A stretch of 64,000 bases of DNA, from assembly GCF_026151335.1 (NCBI RefSeq), contig NZ_JAMQPP010000002.1. The stretch is one strand, 5' to 3'. Made by a program: the position numbers and the translations under genes. The notes beneath the pieces are model-generated. The model was given only the letters and a program-made list of their open reading frames with translations. It had not been told where the DNA came from and ran no database searches. Numbering within the stretch: the stretch's first letter is position 1; the number at the start of each line of letters is the position of its first letter. This document shows positions 35,264 to 43,828 of this stretch, piece by piece. The DNA comes from Leptospira_A soteropolitanensis (lineage in GTDB: Bacteria > Spirochaetota > Leptospiria > Leptospirales > Leptospiraceae).

Positions 35264-36115
35264 ATGATAAATTCTGGATTAACGGTGAATTTTCACCTAA
35301 CTAAAAACTGCAATTTCAGGTGTGGCTTTTGTTTTGCACATTTCAAGCAAACAGCCCATTTAGAATACAAAAATTCCGCCTCAATTGTGCAAGAGTTAAG
35401 AAACTTTGGTTTTAGAAAAATTAATTTTGCTGGTGGAGAACCTCTGCTTTATCGCAATTTTAACTTACTGCTAAAGTATTCAAAAAAAATAGGGTTCATA
35501 ACTTCCATTATAACTAATGGCTCAAGAATAGATCAAAACTGGGTTAAGGACATTGCTCCGCACTTGGATATTCTTGGAGTTAGTTGCGATAGCGGGAACA
35601 GAGAAACATTGCAACTTCTTGGAAGGGGCAATGGGACTAGTGTGGATCATACCAAAAGGGTTTTTGAATGGATCGATGAGGAATGCATTAAGTCTGGAGC
35701 TAGGATTTATAAGAAATTGAATTCCGTAGTGACTAAGTTAAATTGGAAGGAAAATATGTCTGATTTTGTTAAATCACTCAATATCCATAGATGGAAAGTT
35801 TTCCAGGTTTTGCGAATTGAAGGAGAAAATGAAATGAATTTTTCTGATTATCAAATATCAAATGAAGAATATTCATTTTTTCTAAAGACTCATAGTGGAC
35901 TTCCGAAGTATGGAGTTAAGATTATAGCTGAAGACAATTCTTTGATGACCAATTCTTATTTGATGGTAAATCCAAGTGGAAGATTTTACGACAACAATTC
36001 AGGTAGATATTACGAAAGTGATCCTATTCTTGAAGTAGGTGTGGAAAAAGCTCTTCAGCAAATTCATTTTTCAAAAGAAAATTTTACTCAGCGTAACGGA
36101 TTTTACTCAATATAG
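35264..36115 (+). CDS. Prokaryotic viperin (radical SAM ddhNTP synthase), 283 aa
   Basis: The radical-SAM cluster motif is Cys16-x3-Cys20-x2-Cys23 (CNFRCGFC), followed by INFAGGEPLL. Several stretches match animal and prokaryotic viperins rather than other radical SAM proteins: DILGVSCDS, LLGRGNG, KLNSVVTKLNW, HRWKVFQVLRIEGEN, SYLMVNPSGRF and ILEVGVEKAL. Viperins convert CTP, GTP or UTP to 3'-deoxy-3',4'-didehydro nucleotides that stop viral RNA polymerases. Length is normal for the prokaryotic form, without the animal membrane helix. An AAGGA ribosome-binding site precedes the ATG. No nucleotide-kinase partner gene is adjacent. The product nucleotide cannot be predicted. Confidence 0.93.
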   Translation: MINSGLTVNFHLTKNCNFRCGFCFAHFKQTAHLEYKNSASIVQELRNFGFRKINFAGGEPLLYRNFNLLLKYSKKIGFITSIITNGSRIDQNWVKDIAPHLDILGVSCDSGNRETLQLLGRGNGTSVDHTKRVFEWIDEECIKSGARIYKKLNSVVTKLNWKENMSDFVKSLNIHRWKVFQVLRIEGENEMNFSDYQISNEEYSFFLKTHSGLPKYGVKIIAEDNSLMTNSYLMVNPSGRFYDNNSGRYYESDPILEVGVEKALQQIHFSKENFTQRNGFYSI

Positions 36116-36168
36116 ATTTTAGATTCCTTTAACAAATTCTATAGATAAATTCAAGAATGACTATTTTT

Positions 36169-36200
36169 GGGGGTTAGAGAAATCGAAGCCCCTTTTCTTT
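36169..36200 (+). terminator. Probable terminator after viperin
   Basis: GGGGGTT pairs with AAGCCCC (one mismatch) across a 12-base loop and is followed by TTTTCTTTG, 50 bases after the viperin stop. Confidence 0.55.
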
Positions 36201-36259
36201 GTTTTAAACATTTTTCATATAGTCAATCGAGTGCTGGGGAAGAATGGTAACCTCTCCAA

Positions 36260-36712
36260 TTAGATTAAGACAATTTCGTATGATTGAAATCTTGCCAATA
36301 AATCTCTGGATAAATCATCAATATGGAGAACCACTTTTTGAATTTTGACTATGATTTCTTTATGAAAATTTGGAAAGAAAGGTTGAGTTTGGATTCCTTC
36401 CAGAATAGAAATTCCCGCCTCTAATGTGTCTCGAATATTCACTACATTTGCTTGGACGGATTCACCTAAATCGACCCCATTAAGATTGATAATTTTTTTT
36501 CCAAGGATAGTAATCGAAGGCGGATCCTCACCAACTTCAAGCATACTTTGCATGAGATCGAGTATCAATTTTATCTCATAGAAAAAGACAGAAATTTCTT
36601 TGAAATCATCGCTTCCAAATTCCTCTTTTACCAAGATCCAATTTGTTTGCTCAACTCTCTCTCTAAAGTGGGTTAGGTAGTTAGTAAAATCGGACGCACC
36701 AGAAGATGACAT
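36260..36712 (-). CDS. Hypothetical protein downstream of viperin, 150 aa
   Basis: A mostly helical soluble protein (repeated heptad-like stretches, FFYEIKLILDLMQSMLE; NIRDTLEAGISILEGI; VKIQKVVLHIDDLSRDLL). No motif or family was recognised. It is convergent with viperin. It falls inside the 14-bp inverted-repeat pair, so it may be part of the same inserted piece. Confidence 0.6.
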   Translation of the reverse strand: MSSSGASDFTNYLTHFRERVEQTNWILVKEEFGSDDFKEISVFFYEIKLILDLMQSMLEVGEDPPSITILGKKIINLNGVDLGESVQANVVNIRDTLEAGISILEGIQTQPFFPNFHKEIIVKIQKVVLHIDDLSRDLLARFQSYEIVLI

Positions 36713-36837
36713 TTCATAAGTAGAAAACGTGTTAGTTTATATGTATAGAATTTTTATATTCGGGCTTAGTTTTTATAATCAAGAGCATAAAAATAATTTA
36801 AATTTGTGCATAAATAGTTTTTCTTGAACCTGTTGAA

Positions 36838-36851
36838 TTGTCCCACCCTTC
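36838..36851 (-). repeat. 14-bp inverted copy TTGTCCCACCCTTC
   Basis: The exact reverse complement of 33076-33089, lying after the viperin-side genes and just before a stretch of gene fragments. Confidence 0.4.
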
Positions 36852-37002
36852 TGCCTTACTATTCACTAAAAAATGAGGAATTTTTTTAAAAAAAGATACA
36901 AATGCGGGTCAGGTTCTAGTAACCACCCGAAGGGAATCTATACGAATCCGATATTCCCCTAACGTATGCTTTGGATACTTAGAGTGAGAATTTTGGTGAA
37001 GG

Positions 37003-37140
37003 ATGATAAAAAGTAAGGAAACGAAGTTGGAAGATAACAAAAATACATTTACTGCTATAGATTTTGAAACTGCCCAAGGATACCGATGGAGTATATGCCA
37101 GGTTATGGAACTCAAATGCATGATACTGAAGAAATTTTGA
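37003..37140 (+). pseudogene. 5' fragment of a DnaQ-type exonuclease
   Basis: From ATG 37003 (after GAAGG) the frame reads NTFTAIDFETAQGYRWSICQV. This is the first exonuclease motif (D-x-E in AIDFET) and flanks of DnaQ/DEDD 3'-5' exonucleases, which normally continue ICQVGLV. After codon 34 the match stops and a terminator codon follows at 37140. The break coincides with a TGCCAGGTT stretch shared by the neighbouring GTPase remnant. Confidence 0.65.
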
Positions 37141-37406
37141 ATGGAATTGAATTTAGATATTTTAAAAAAATTATTTTCGTTATTAAGGGAAAAATTAATG
37201 CCCATGATCAAGTAGTTTTTAGTAAATTAATACAATATAATCCGATTATAGTTAGAACTTTTTCCGAAGGTCTGAATGAAAGTGAATTAAAATCTGTAAC
37301 TGAAGATATAGGGAAAAATTTGAATAAATTTATTAAAGTTAGCTTTGTATCTAATCGAACGAATATGAATTTGGAAATTTTGAAAAATAGATTAGAAATT
37401 GATTAG
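37086..37406 (+). pseudogene. Remnant of an immunity-related-GTPase-like (IRG-like) gene
   Basis: The frame opens with MEYMPGYGTQMHD, the equivalent of the IRG G3 motif DLPGxGT, and continues with FKKIIFVIKGKINAHDQVVF, IIVRTFSEGLNE (where a G4 RTKxD is expected) and VSFVSNRTNMNLEILKNRL. This order resembles interferon-inducible GTPases. The P-loop is missing and G4 is degenerate. Upstream (36909-36980) broken-frame pieces such as IYTNPIFP and PNVCF look like the preceding switch region, interrupted by the exonuclease fragment. It is non-functional as it stands. Confidence 0.5.
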
Positions 37407-37493
37407 TGTGAGCACCCATAATAGATTTTTCTAAATTAAGTATTATATTAATTAGAAAAATAATTTTCGGGTCAATCAATAATTTGTTTTTGT

Positions 37494-37964
37494 TTAGTTT
37501 CTCCAATTCATTTTTTTGACCAAGTGAATGATCGGAATATCCCACTCATCTCGGATAACTACAGTTCTTCTTCGATTGAAATTTTCGATAAGTCTCGAAA
37601 GGGGGAATGTCTTCTGCTTTTGCTTCGAGACATGCATTCTGATTCGCTCCAGCTTTAGGATCATCAATTGAATTCTTTCTTCCTTCGTTTCATTCACTAT
37701 ATCTAAATTGGCGGATGCCAATGTATTTATCTTTCGATTCCATTTTCCTTTCTCAGATTCTTTGAAGTAAATATTATTTTTGATTTTGAATTTGTCATAG
37801 GTCATTCTTTTCCTTTCTATTTTTTCAAAATTCTTCCTACATAATCTGTAGACAGCTTTGTTCCAAGAAATTGGATTATTATAGACTTTTTCAAGTTCAT
37901 GTGTTAATACACTGTTTTCTAGATTTACAATGATAGATTTAATGATTTGATAATTGTAATTCAT
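37494..37964 (-). CDS. Hypothetical basic protein, third gene of the IS1595-like unit, 156 aa
   Basis: A Lys/Arg-rich helical protein with no recognised domain. Its start overlaps the HNH gene by 26 bases on the same strand, so translation is coupled. It is probably a passenger of the mobile element to its right. Function is unknown. Confidence 0.6.
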   Translation of the reverse strand: MNYNYQIIKSIIVNLENSVLTHELEKVYNNPISWNKAVYRLCRKNFEKIERKRMTYDKFKIKNNIYFKESEKGKWNRKINTLASANLDIVNETKEERIQLMILKLERIRMHVSKQKQKTFPLSRLIENFNRRRTVVIRDEWDIPIIHLVKKMNWRN

Positions 37965-38208
37965 TCTCTATGATTATTTTGCAAAGTTCTATAATTTCCT
38001 CTTTGGTTTTGAATCGTTTCAATTCCTTGAGTGACTTATCGATAAAACATAGGTTCACGAGTTCATGTTTACCTCCTTTCGATAATGGAATTATATGCTC
38101 AATTTCTACGTTTTCGTATGTTAGGGGGATTCCGCTTACGAAACATCGAAAATTTTGATCATTTAGTAGCTTCCTTATATGCCCAGCTCGTAATTTAAAC
38201 TTTTCCAT
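37939..38208 (-). CDS. HNH endonuclease, 89 aa
   Basis: The beta-beta-alpha metal motif is clear: RCFVSGIPL (zinc-knuckle remnant), VEIEHIIPLSKGGKHELVNL with the E/H pair, and a downstream Asn. This gives the short HNH core with little else. The start overlaps the transposase stop by 14 bases. An HNH enzyme coupled to a transposase may help cleavage or cargo mobility, which is inference. Confidence 0.85.
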   Translation of the reverse strand: MEKFKLRAGHIRKLLNDQNFRCFVSGIPLTYENVEIEHIIPLSKGGKHELVNLCFIDKSLKELKRFKTKEEIIELCKIIIENELQLSNH

Positions 38209-39853
38209 AGTCTTTTACCTCCGTAAAATTTGAATAAATCAGATAATAGAGTTTCACCTTCTTGATTTTAAATTTAACGACTTTTCGGTATCTTTCGTTT
38301 CTTTCAATTATATCAGCAATTCCATACTCCATCCATTTTCGCAGAATGAAGGTAATCTCTCTTTTGTTCATTCTTAATTCATGGGAAATAGAATCCGCAT
38401 CATACCATTTCTGAGGTGAAATGTGAGTGTAGAGACTAAACGCTCTTTGATTGTATTCTATTTCATTTCGCATCCTTTCCTTTTGGTAGAAATTCATCCA
38501 ATAGTAGTCATTGTGCAATATTGCTGATCGATATGATTTATTGTATTTTAGAATATCAGCTTCGTTATACTGGTTGATGAGTTTCTTATCTCTAAACCTG
38601 CCTCGTTCCTGGATTGTTAGGGGTTGATATGCAAAGTCAGAGAGACTATGAGTGGAAATAGTTTGGGAATAGTGGAAATCACCAAAGCCAACAGTTTTAG
38701 ATCCCCCCAAGGTCAGTAAATCCTTCAGTTCAGGCACAAACCTTACATTCCCTAAGAAACTTAACTCATTCAGAGCCAACTGACTCCACTTCGGAGAGAT
38801 GTATCCATAACTACGGAAACTCTGCTTCAATATGTTATTCCTTGCTTCGGCACCATTGCTAGAGACTCCATCCTTACTCACCCAGCGTTCACGGCTCATA
38901 TTGTATCTGGGGTCGTTTGATTTCTTCGAGTGGTTCACAGAGCGATGGTTAGGTCTATCCCATAGGAATCCATATCCCTCATCTGTGAATAGAGTTACAT
39001 TCTTTGGGATGGTTTCTTCTAAGTCTTTCTCTAGGTAGTGTTGGTTATTCAAAGGAATCGATTTGTAGAAAGTCATCCCACCGTTGATGCCAATCGTATG
39101 GACTAGAGTTCCGATTTGGTGTCCTCCAATGGAATTAGAAGCATAGATGGATGCAGTTCCTCCCTTGAATCGTCTTGATCTATGTTTATTGGCTCTTAAG
39201 GATGATGAGTATAACACCACTGAGTCGGCTACTGCAACAGGCTGATTTTTAAGGGTTTCCTTGAGGTCACCTTCCTGTGGTAGTCTGAAGTTCTTAGAGG
39301 ATTCTTCTAGCTCCTTGTATAACTGTTCCCTGAGTGATTCATTGAGATGTGAGAAGAATACCTGGATACGTTTCTTCAGATAGTAAGCTGTCTTATATGG
39401 AAGTCCTAGTTTTCTTGCAATCTCCTTAGAAGTCATTGTCTTTGGGTATTGTAAGATCTGGTCTTGTATGGTGTAGGAGATATAGGCTAGAGGTAGTTTG
39501 ATGTTTTGGAAAGGTGTGTTGGCTGTGATGCTGATCTGTTTGTGGCAGTGAGAACATCGTGCAATGGTTTCTTTCCCTTTTAGTCTTAAGAAGTTGAGGG
39601 AAGGGTTCTCCAGGGACTTAGGGCAGTTGCATCTTTTGGGATAGATGGTGCTCAGGATAGAGAGAGTCCTAAGAGTGTATTCTCTTTTGATTGGTTCATT
39701 GTCTATGGGAGATAGGTTCTTAGCGGGTTTTGTATAAGTAGTTTTAGTGAACTTAGGGAGAAAGGGAGAATAGAAGTATTTGGAGTTTCTATATGAAGGA
39801 TTGGGTTCTTTGGTGATACGTCCCCTTCGAGCAGTGGAAATCACCAAAGCCAA
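38195..39853 (-). CDS. IS1595-like (ISXO2-type) transposase, copy 1, 552 aa
   Basis: A zinc-ribbon region (RCNCPK ... RCSHCHKQISI) precedes an HTH segment (SKEIARKLGLPYKTAYYL). Then comes the ISXO2-type catalytic domain with Asp in VAVADSVVL, Asp in LFTDEGYGF and the NGAEARNN region. An extra C-terminal ~140 residues contains a winged-helix-like SISHELRMNKREITFILRKW. The start is a TTG that lies in sequence of the adjoining second copy, so the original start may have been lost. It overlaps the HNH gene. Confidence 0.8.
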   Translation of the reverse strand: MALVISTARRGRITKEPNPSYRNSKYFYSPFLPKFTKTTYTKPAKNLSPIDNEPIKREYTLRTLSILSTIYPKRCNCPKSLENPSLNFLRLKGKETIARCSHCHKQISITANTPFQNIKLPLAYISYTIQDQILQYPKTMTSKEIARKLGLPYKTAYYLKKRIQVFFSHLNESLREQLYKELEESSKNFRLPQEGDLKETLKNQPVAVADSVVLYSSSLRANKHRSRRFKGGTASIYASNSIGGHQIGTLVHTIGINGGMTFYKSIPLNNQHYLEKDLEETIPKNVTLFTDEGYGFLWDRPNHRSVNHSKKSNDPRYNMSRERWVSKDGVSSNGAEARNNILKQSFRSYGYISPKWSQLALNELSFLGNVRFVPELKDLLTLGGSKTVGFGDFHYSQTISTHSLSDFAYQPLTIQERGRFRDKKLINQYNEADILKYNKSYRSAILHNDYYWMNFYQKERMRNEIEYNQRAFSLYTHISPQKWYDADSISHELRMNKREITFILRKWMEYGIADIIERNERYRKVVKFKIKKVKLYYLIYSNFTEVKDYGKV

Positions 39854-40993
39854 CAGTTTTAGATCCCCCCAAAGTCAGTAGTTCCTTCAATTCAGGCACA
39901 AACCTTACATTCCCAAGAAAACTTAACTCATTCAGAGCCAACTGACTCCACTTCGGAGAGATGTATCCATACGAACGGAAACTCTGCTTCAATATGTTGT
40001 TCCTAGCTTCTGCACCATTGGAACTCACACCATCCTTACTCACCCAACGTTCACGGCTCATATTGTATCTGGGGTCATTACTTTTCTTCGAATGATTCAC
40101 AGATTTATGGTTAGGTCTATCCCATAGGAATCCATATCCTTCATCTGTGAATAGTGTTACATTCTTTGGAATGGTTTCTTCTAAGTCCTTCTCTAAGTAA
40201 TGTTGGTTATTGAGTGGAATCGATTTGTAGAAAGTCATACCACCGTTGATGCCAATCGTATGGACAAGGGTTCCTATCTGGTGTCCTCCAATGGAATTCG
40301 ATGCATAGATGGATGCCGTTCCTCCCTTGAATCGTCTCGATCTAAGTTTGTTGGCTCTAAGGCTTGAGGAATATAACAACACTGAGTCGGCTACTGCAAC
40401 AGGCTGATTTTAAGGGTTTGCTTGAGGTCACCTTCCTGTGGTAGTCTGAAGTTTTTAGAGGATTCTTCTAGTTCTTTGTATAACTGTTCCCTGAGTGTTT
40501 CATTGAGATGTGAGAAGAATACCTGGATTCTCTTGCGTAAGTAGTATGCTGTCTTGTATGGAAGTCCTAGTTTTCTTGCGATCTCTTTGGAAGTCATTGT
40601 CTTAGGGTATTGTAAGATTTGGTCTTGGATGGTGTAGGAGATAAAGGCTAGTGGTAGTTTGATGTTTTGGAAGGGTGTGTTTGCTGTGATGCTGATTTGT
40701 TTGTGGCAGTGAGAGCATCTGGCAATGGATTCTTTCTCTTTTAGTCTTAAGAAGTTAAGATTAGGGTTCTCTAGGGACTTAGGGCAGTTGCATCTTTTGG
40801 GATAGATTGTGCTCAGGATAGAGAGAGTTCTAAGAGTGTATTCTCTTTTGATTGGTTCATTGTCTATGGGAGAGAGGTTCTTAGTAGGTTTTGTATATGT
40901 AGTTCTAGTGAACTTAGGGAGGAAGGGTGAGAAGAAGAATTGTGAGTTTCTATTTGAAGGATTGGGGTCTTTGGTGTACGTCCCCTTCGAGCA
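39834..40993 (-). pseudogene. IS1595-like transposase, copy 2, broken and truncated
   Basis: The translation is very close to copy 1 but carries a one-base deletion (four T instead of five at about 40408-40411). That splits the frame into a part ending ISLLQ and a part beginning LLYSSSLRANK. It lacks any start codon at the 5' end, and the 3' part stops at GFGDFH, where copy 1 begins. Both copies share the end sequence TGCTCGAAGGGGACGTA, which may mark the element's terminus. Confidence 0.85.
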
Positions 40994-41079
40994 GAATCCT
41001 TATCATCACAAAACTATTGTCATATATAATGAAATCGACTTGAGAACGGTTTTGTGAGCTAAGTTTTTGCAACTGAAAA

Positions 41080-41279
41080 GTTATTTTTTTTCCTCATCGT
41101 CTGTTGGGTTTTCCAGAACAGTTCTCCAATACTCCATAAGCTGGTAAGTAATCCTTCCATAAAAGACAGCATCAGCACTTCTTTAGCTAAGAAGCGTAAT
41201 GTTGATGGATCTCTTTGTCAGGAATTCCTGACGTATGGTCACAAAATCCACCAAGGGTCATATTGATCGCCGCAATCAT
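41080..41279 (-). pseudogene. Dihydrofolate-reductase-family (RibD C-terminal type) gene, frameshifted and truncated
   Basis: From ATG 41277-41279 the sequence reads MIAAINMTLGGFCDHTSGIP, the standard opening of the YwjB/RibD-C dihydrofolate reductase family. It then hits a stop after HQHYAS. The family motif continues out of phase as ADAVFYGRITYQLMEYW and ENPTDDEE, then is lost where the transposase copy begins. It lies 14 bases after the alpha/beta hydrolase stop on the same strand. Confidence 0.7.
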
Positions 41280-41295
41280 CTTTCTTATATCGTTA

Positions 41296-42180
41296 TTACC
41301 GTAGATACTTTTGAAAGAATCCTACTGCTTGAGACTCTGCTTCCTTCGGCGCAAAATTCCAAAGACGTTCATGACGATGGCATTCAGGAGACCAGAGAGA
41401 CTTTGGCTCACCAGCCTTTGCAAATAAATCTAAAGCATGATGGTAATCAACGTAATCATCCATTTTGCAATGGAATATTGCAATTGGTCTTGGACTAATC
41501 GATGCAATTTTATCAATGGGCCTTACTGAATCTATATCCATATCCCCACGAAGGTTTAAAGCAAGTTTTACCACTGGAATGAGTGGGTAATAAGGAATTC
41601 CGAAATCTCGTTTTGCTGATTCAACCAAAACATCAATAGCACTTCCATACCCACTACTAAAAATTCCAGCTTGGATTTCCGGATGATCTGCCATTGCAAT
41701 GATACTTGTTGCCGAACCCATAGAAAATCCAAAGATACCAATCTTATTGTAGCCGTTTGTCTTTAGATAGGATAGCGCAGCCTCAATATCTTTTTGTTCA
41801 TGAAATCCCATAGATGCAAAACCACCGTGATTTCTTCTCAGACTCAAAAGAAGTAAATTGTAACCGGCGGCATTTAGACTTTTCGCAAAACGAAGGCCTT
41901 CGTTTCTTTGACCGCCATGCCCATGTACGAGAAGAATGGTTGCCTTCGCATTTTTAGCAGGAATCCAGTAACTAACAAGGTTAAGTTTATCCTGGGTTTT
42001 GATTTCCACTTCCTGGAATTCTAATCCTAATTCCGCTGGCCCATTGCAATATACATGGTGTTCGGCGTTGCATTTTACTTTTGGATATAGAACCAAACTA
42101 GAAAAATAATAAGATGCAATGACAAGTAAAATGATACTAATCGTCAAAAAGGAAAGTAAATACTTTTGAATTCGTTTCAT
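41296..42180 (-). CDS. Membrane-anchored alpha/beta hydrolase, 294 aa
   Basis: One N-terminal hydrophobic helix (residues 7-30) tethers the protein to the membrane or acts as an uncleaved signal. The hydrolase core has the oxyanion HGHGG (near 86), the nucleophile elbow GFSMGS (near 151), Asp in KMDDYVDY and the final His in ECHRHERLW. It resembles the BAAT/YqkD-type family. Substrate is unknown. It marks the left edge of conserved chromosome. Confidence 0.85.
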   Translation of the reverse strand: MKRIQKYLLSFLTISIILLVIASYYFSSLVLYPKVKCNAEHHVYCNGPAELGLEFQEVEIKTQDKLNLVSYWIPAKNAKATILLVHGHGGQRNEGLRFAKSLNAAGYNLLLLSLRRNHGGFASMGFHEQKDIEAALSYLKTNGYNKIGIFGFSMGSATSIIAMADHPEIQAGIFSSGYGSAIDVLVESAKRDFGIPYYPLIPVVKLALNLRGDMDIDSVRPIDKIASISPRPIAIFHCKMDDYVDYHHALDLFAKAGEPKSLWSPECHRHERLWNFAPKEAESQAVGFFQKYLR

Positions 42181-42250
42181 GAGCGATTAAAAATCTGGAT
42201 TTTTACAAATTCTGCAAGTAAAAATTCAAATGTTTTCAAATTTAGGAGAT

Positions 42251-42682
42251 ATGGAATCGGCATTGTCAGTTTTTTTTATTTGCTGTATGAGTGTTCTTAG
42301 CCCGCTTTCCGGCGTGACAGAAGGGGAACTAAGAGGGTGCCCACCTTCACCTAACTGTGTTTCTAGCCAGAGTATGCAATACAATTTTATTCACAAAGTG
42401 GATCCCATCACTTACACAACGACAAAACAAGTGGCGTATGAAAGGATATCAAAATATTTCCATGAATCAGAAAACATTTGGATCAGCGAAGAAAAAGAGG
42501 GCGAATACATTCGTGTCATTTTTTTCACTAAAGTATTTCGATTTCCTGATCGAGTGGAGATCTATTTCCCGGAAGATAAACAAGAAGCACAAATTAGGTC
42601 TCAATCTATATTGGGCTTATGGGATATTTTTGCTAATCGGAGGCGAGTGAATCAGTTTCGAGAGTTACTTGCAAAAGAATAA
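42251..42682 (+). CDS. DUF1499-family exported protein, 143 aa
   Basis: The DUF1499 hallmark RGCPPSPNCVSSQS is followed by the family's IxxVDPITYTTTK and a final strand region (IRVIFFTKVFRFPDRVEIYF, IRSQSILGLWDIFANRRRV). The first ~20 residues are hydrophobic and likely export the protein. Start ATG 42251 has AGGAG just upstream; ATG 42230 would add seven residues. Divergent from the hydrolase gene. Role unknown. Confidence 0.85.
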   Translation: MESALSVFFICCMSVLSPLSGVTEGELRGCPPSPNCVSSQSMQYNFIHKVDPITYTTTKQVAYERISKYFHESENIWISEEKEGEYIRVIFFTKVFRFPDRVEIYFPEDKQEAQIRSQSILGLWDIFANRRRVNQFRELLAKE

Positions 42683-42699
42683 GCTTGTATACGAATGTA

Positions 42700-43800
42700 C
42701 TAATGTAGTAAGTTGTTATGTGATAAAAAGGAAATCCCTCCAACGATTCTTTCTATTTTAGCTCCAAAAAGCCAATCTCCGAGAATTGTGATTCCCGTTT
42801 CTTTACAGAGTTTTTTCCATTCTTCAAATTCCTCTGTGTCTAGATTTAGCGATCCCTCTCTTCCTAAAAGCGGTATCTGTGCTTGTGCATACTTCCACCG
42901 ATGCTGCCAAATTAGGTCTGGTTCTGGTGCATCAAAAATATTTTTTAGACCCTCCATAAGTATTTCTTTGGCTTTTAGAGATGGATTTTTTTTCTCATCC
43001 ATCCAATCTTCAAAATAAGTTTCAGAAAAAATGGCTCCAAATTGTACAAGAAGGGCTGAACCATTATGAAAATCTTTAGGGTACTTTAGACTTTCCCAAC
43101 TTTGATACTCCCAATCTTCGCCTCGATTTAGTGTTGTTGTAACGGGAATGGGCAAATTTGGATCTAACGAAAGTTTTTTCCAATTTGGTTTCCATTCATC
43201 CCAATAAAAATAACTAACCAAAGTTTTACGATAATCATTGTAATTTTTTAAAAAATCAAACCAACGCTTTAGATTTTGATTTTTTTCAGATGAATGAAAA
43301 ATTTCTAAAATTTGAGGTATCGGAAGAGTAAGGATGATGGATTTTGCCGTTATAGTTTTTATCTTTTTATCAGGTGAAATCCAAAAATTTAAATTCCAGG
43401 TTTTTTCATCTGTCAATTTTAAGTTCTTTAATGTATGACTCTGAATTGGTTTTACATTGCCTAACATGGACGATACCAAGTTTGCCATTCCATTCTCAGG
43501 ATAAAAATGTGTATTATCATAGATTGGTTTGAATGCTACATTCACTGAATATGATTTCCAAATTTCGGAAATAGAATAGTTTGTTTCTTTTCCTAACAAG
43601 CGAACCTTCATTAAGTCAGAAAACATTGTGGCTCCAAAGTCAAAACTGGATGGTGCGTTTCTTAATTTACTAGAAAGTCTTCCTCCAGGCATTCTCCCTT
43701 TATCATAAACTACCACTTCAGGTTTTAACATGGCAACAGTTGCACCAGAGACTCCGGCTCCGACAACCACTGGTACTTGGTAACAATAGTTTGGATTCAT
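42700..43800 (-). CDS. FAD-dependent oxidoreductase, renalase/amine-oxidase-like, 366 aa
   Basis: The FAD-binding N-terminus has VVGAGVSGATVAML, with an acidic YDKG and the GGRLSSK arginine region, then FDFGATMFS, as in renalase-like flavoproteins. The C-terminal flavin contact is LGDWLFGAKIERIVGG. It is convergent with the DUF1499 gene 17 bases away. The substrate is not evident. Confidence 0.85.
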   Translation of the reverse strand: MNPNYCYQVPVVVGAGVSGATVAMLKPEVVVYDKGRMPGGRLSSKLRNAPSSFDFGATMFSDLMKVRLLGKETNYSISEIWKSYSVNVAFKPIYDNTHFYPENGMANLVSSMLGNVKPIQSHTLKNLKLTDEKTWNLNFWISPDKKIKTITAKSIILTLPIPQILEIFHSSEKNQNLKRWFDFLKNYNDYRKTLVSYFYWDEWKPNWKKLSLDPNLPIPVTTTLNRGEDWEYQSWESLKYPKDFHNGSALLVQFGAIFSETYFEDWMDEKKNPSLKAKEILMEGLKNIFDAPEPDLIWQHRWKYAQAQIPLLGREGSLNLDTEEFEEWKKLCKETGITILGDWLFGAKIERIVGGISFLSHNNLLH

Positions 43801-43828
43801 ATATGCTCGCTAAAGAAGCAAGTTATGA

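Noticed and set aside
36909..37211. Minus-strand 100-codon open frame
   Set aside because: It is antisense to the exonuclease/GTPase mosaic, whose plus-strand motifs are specific.
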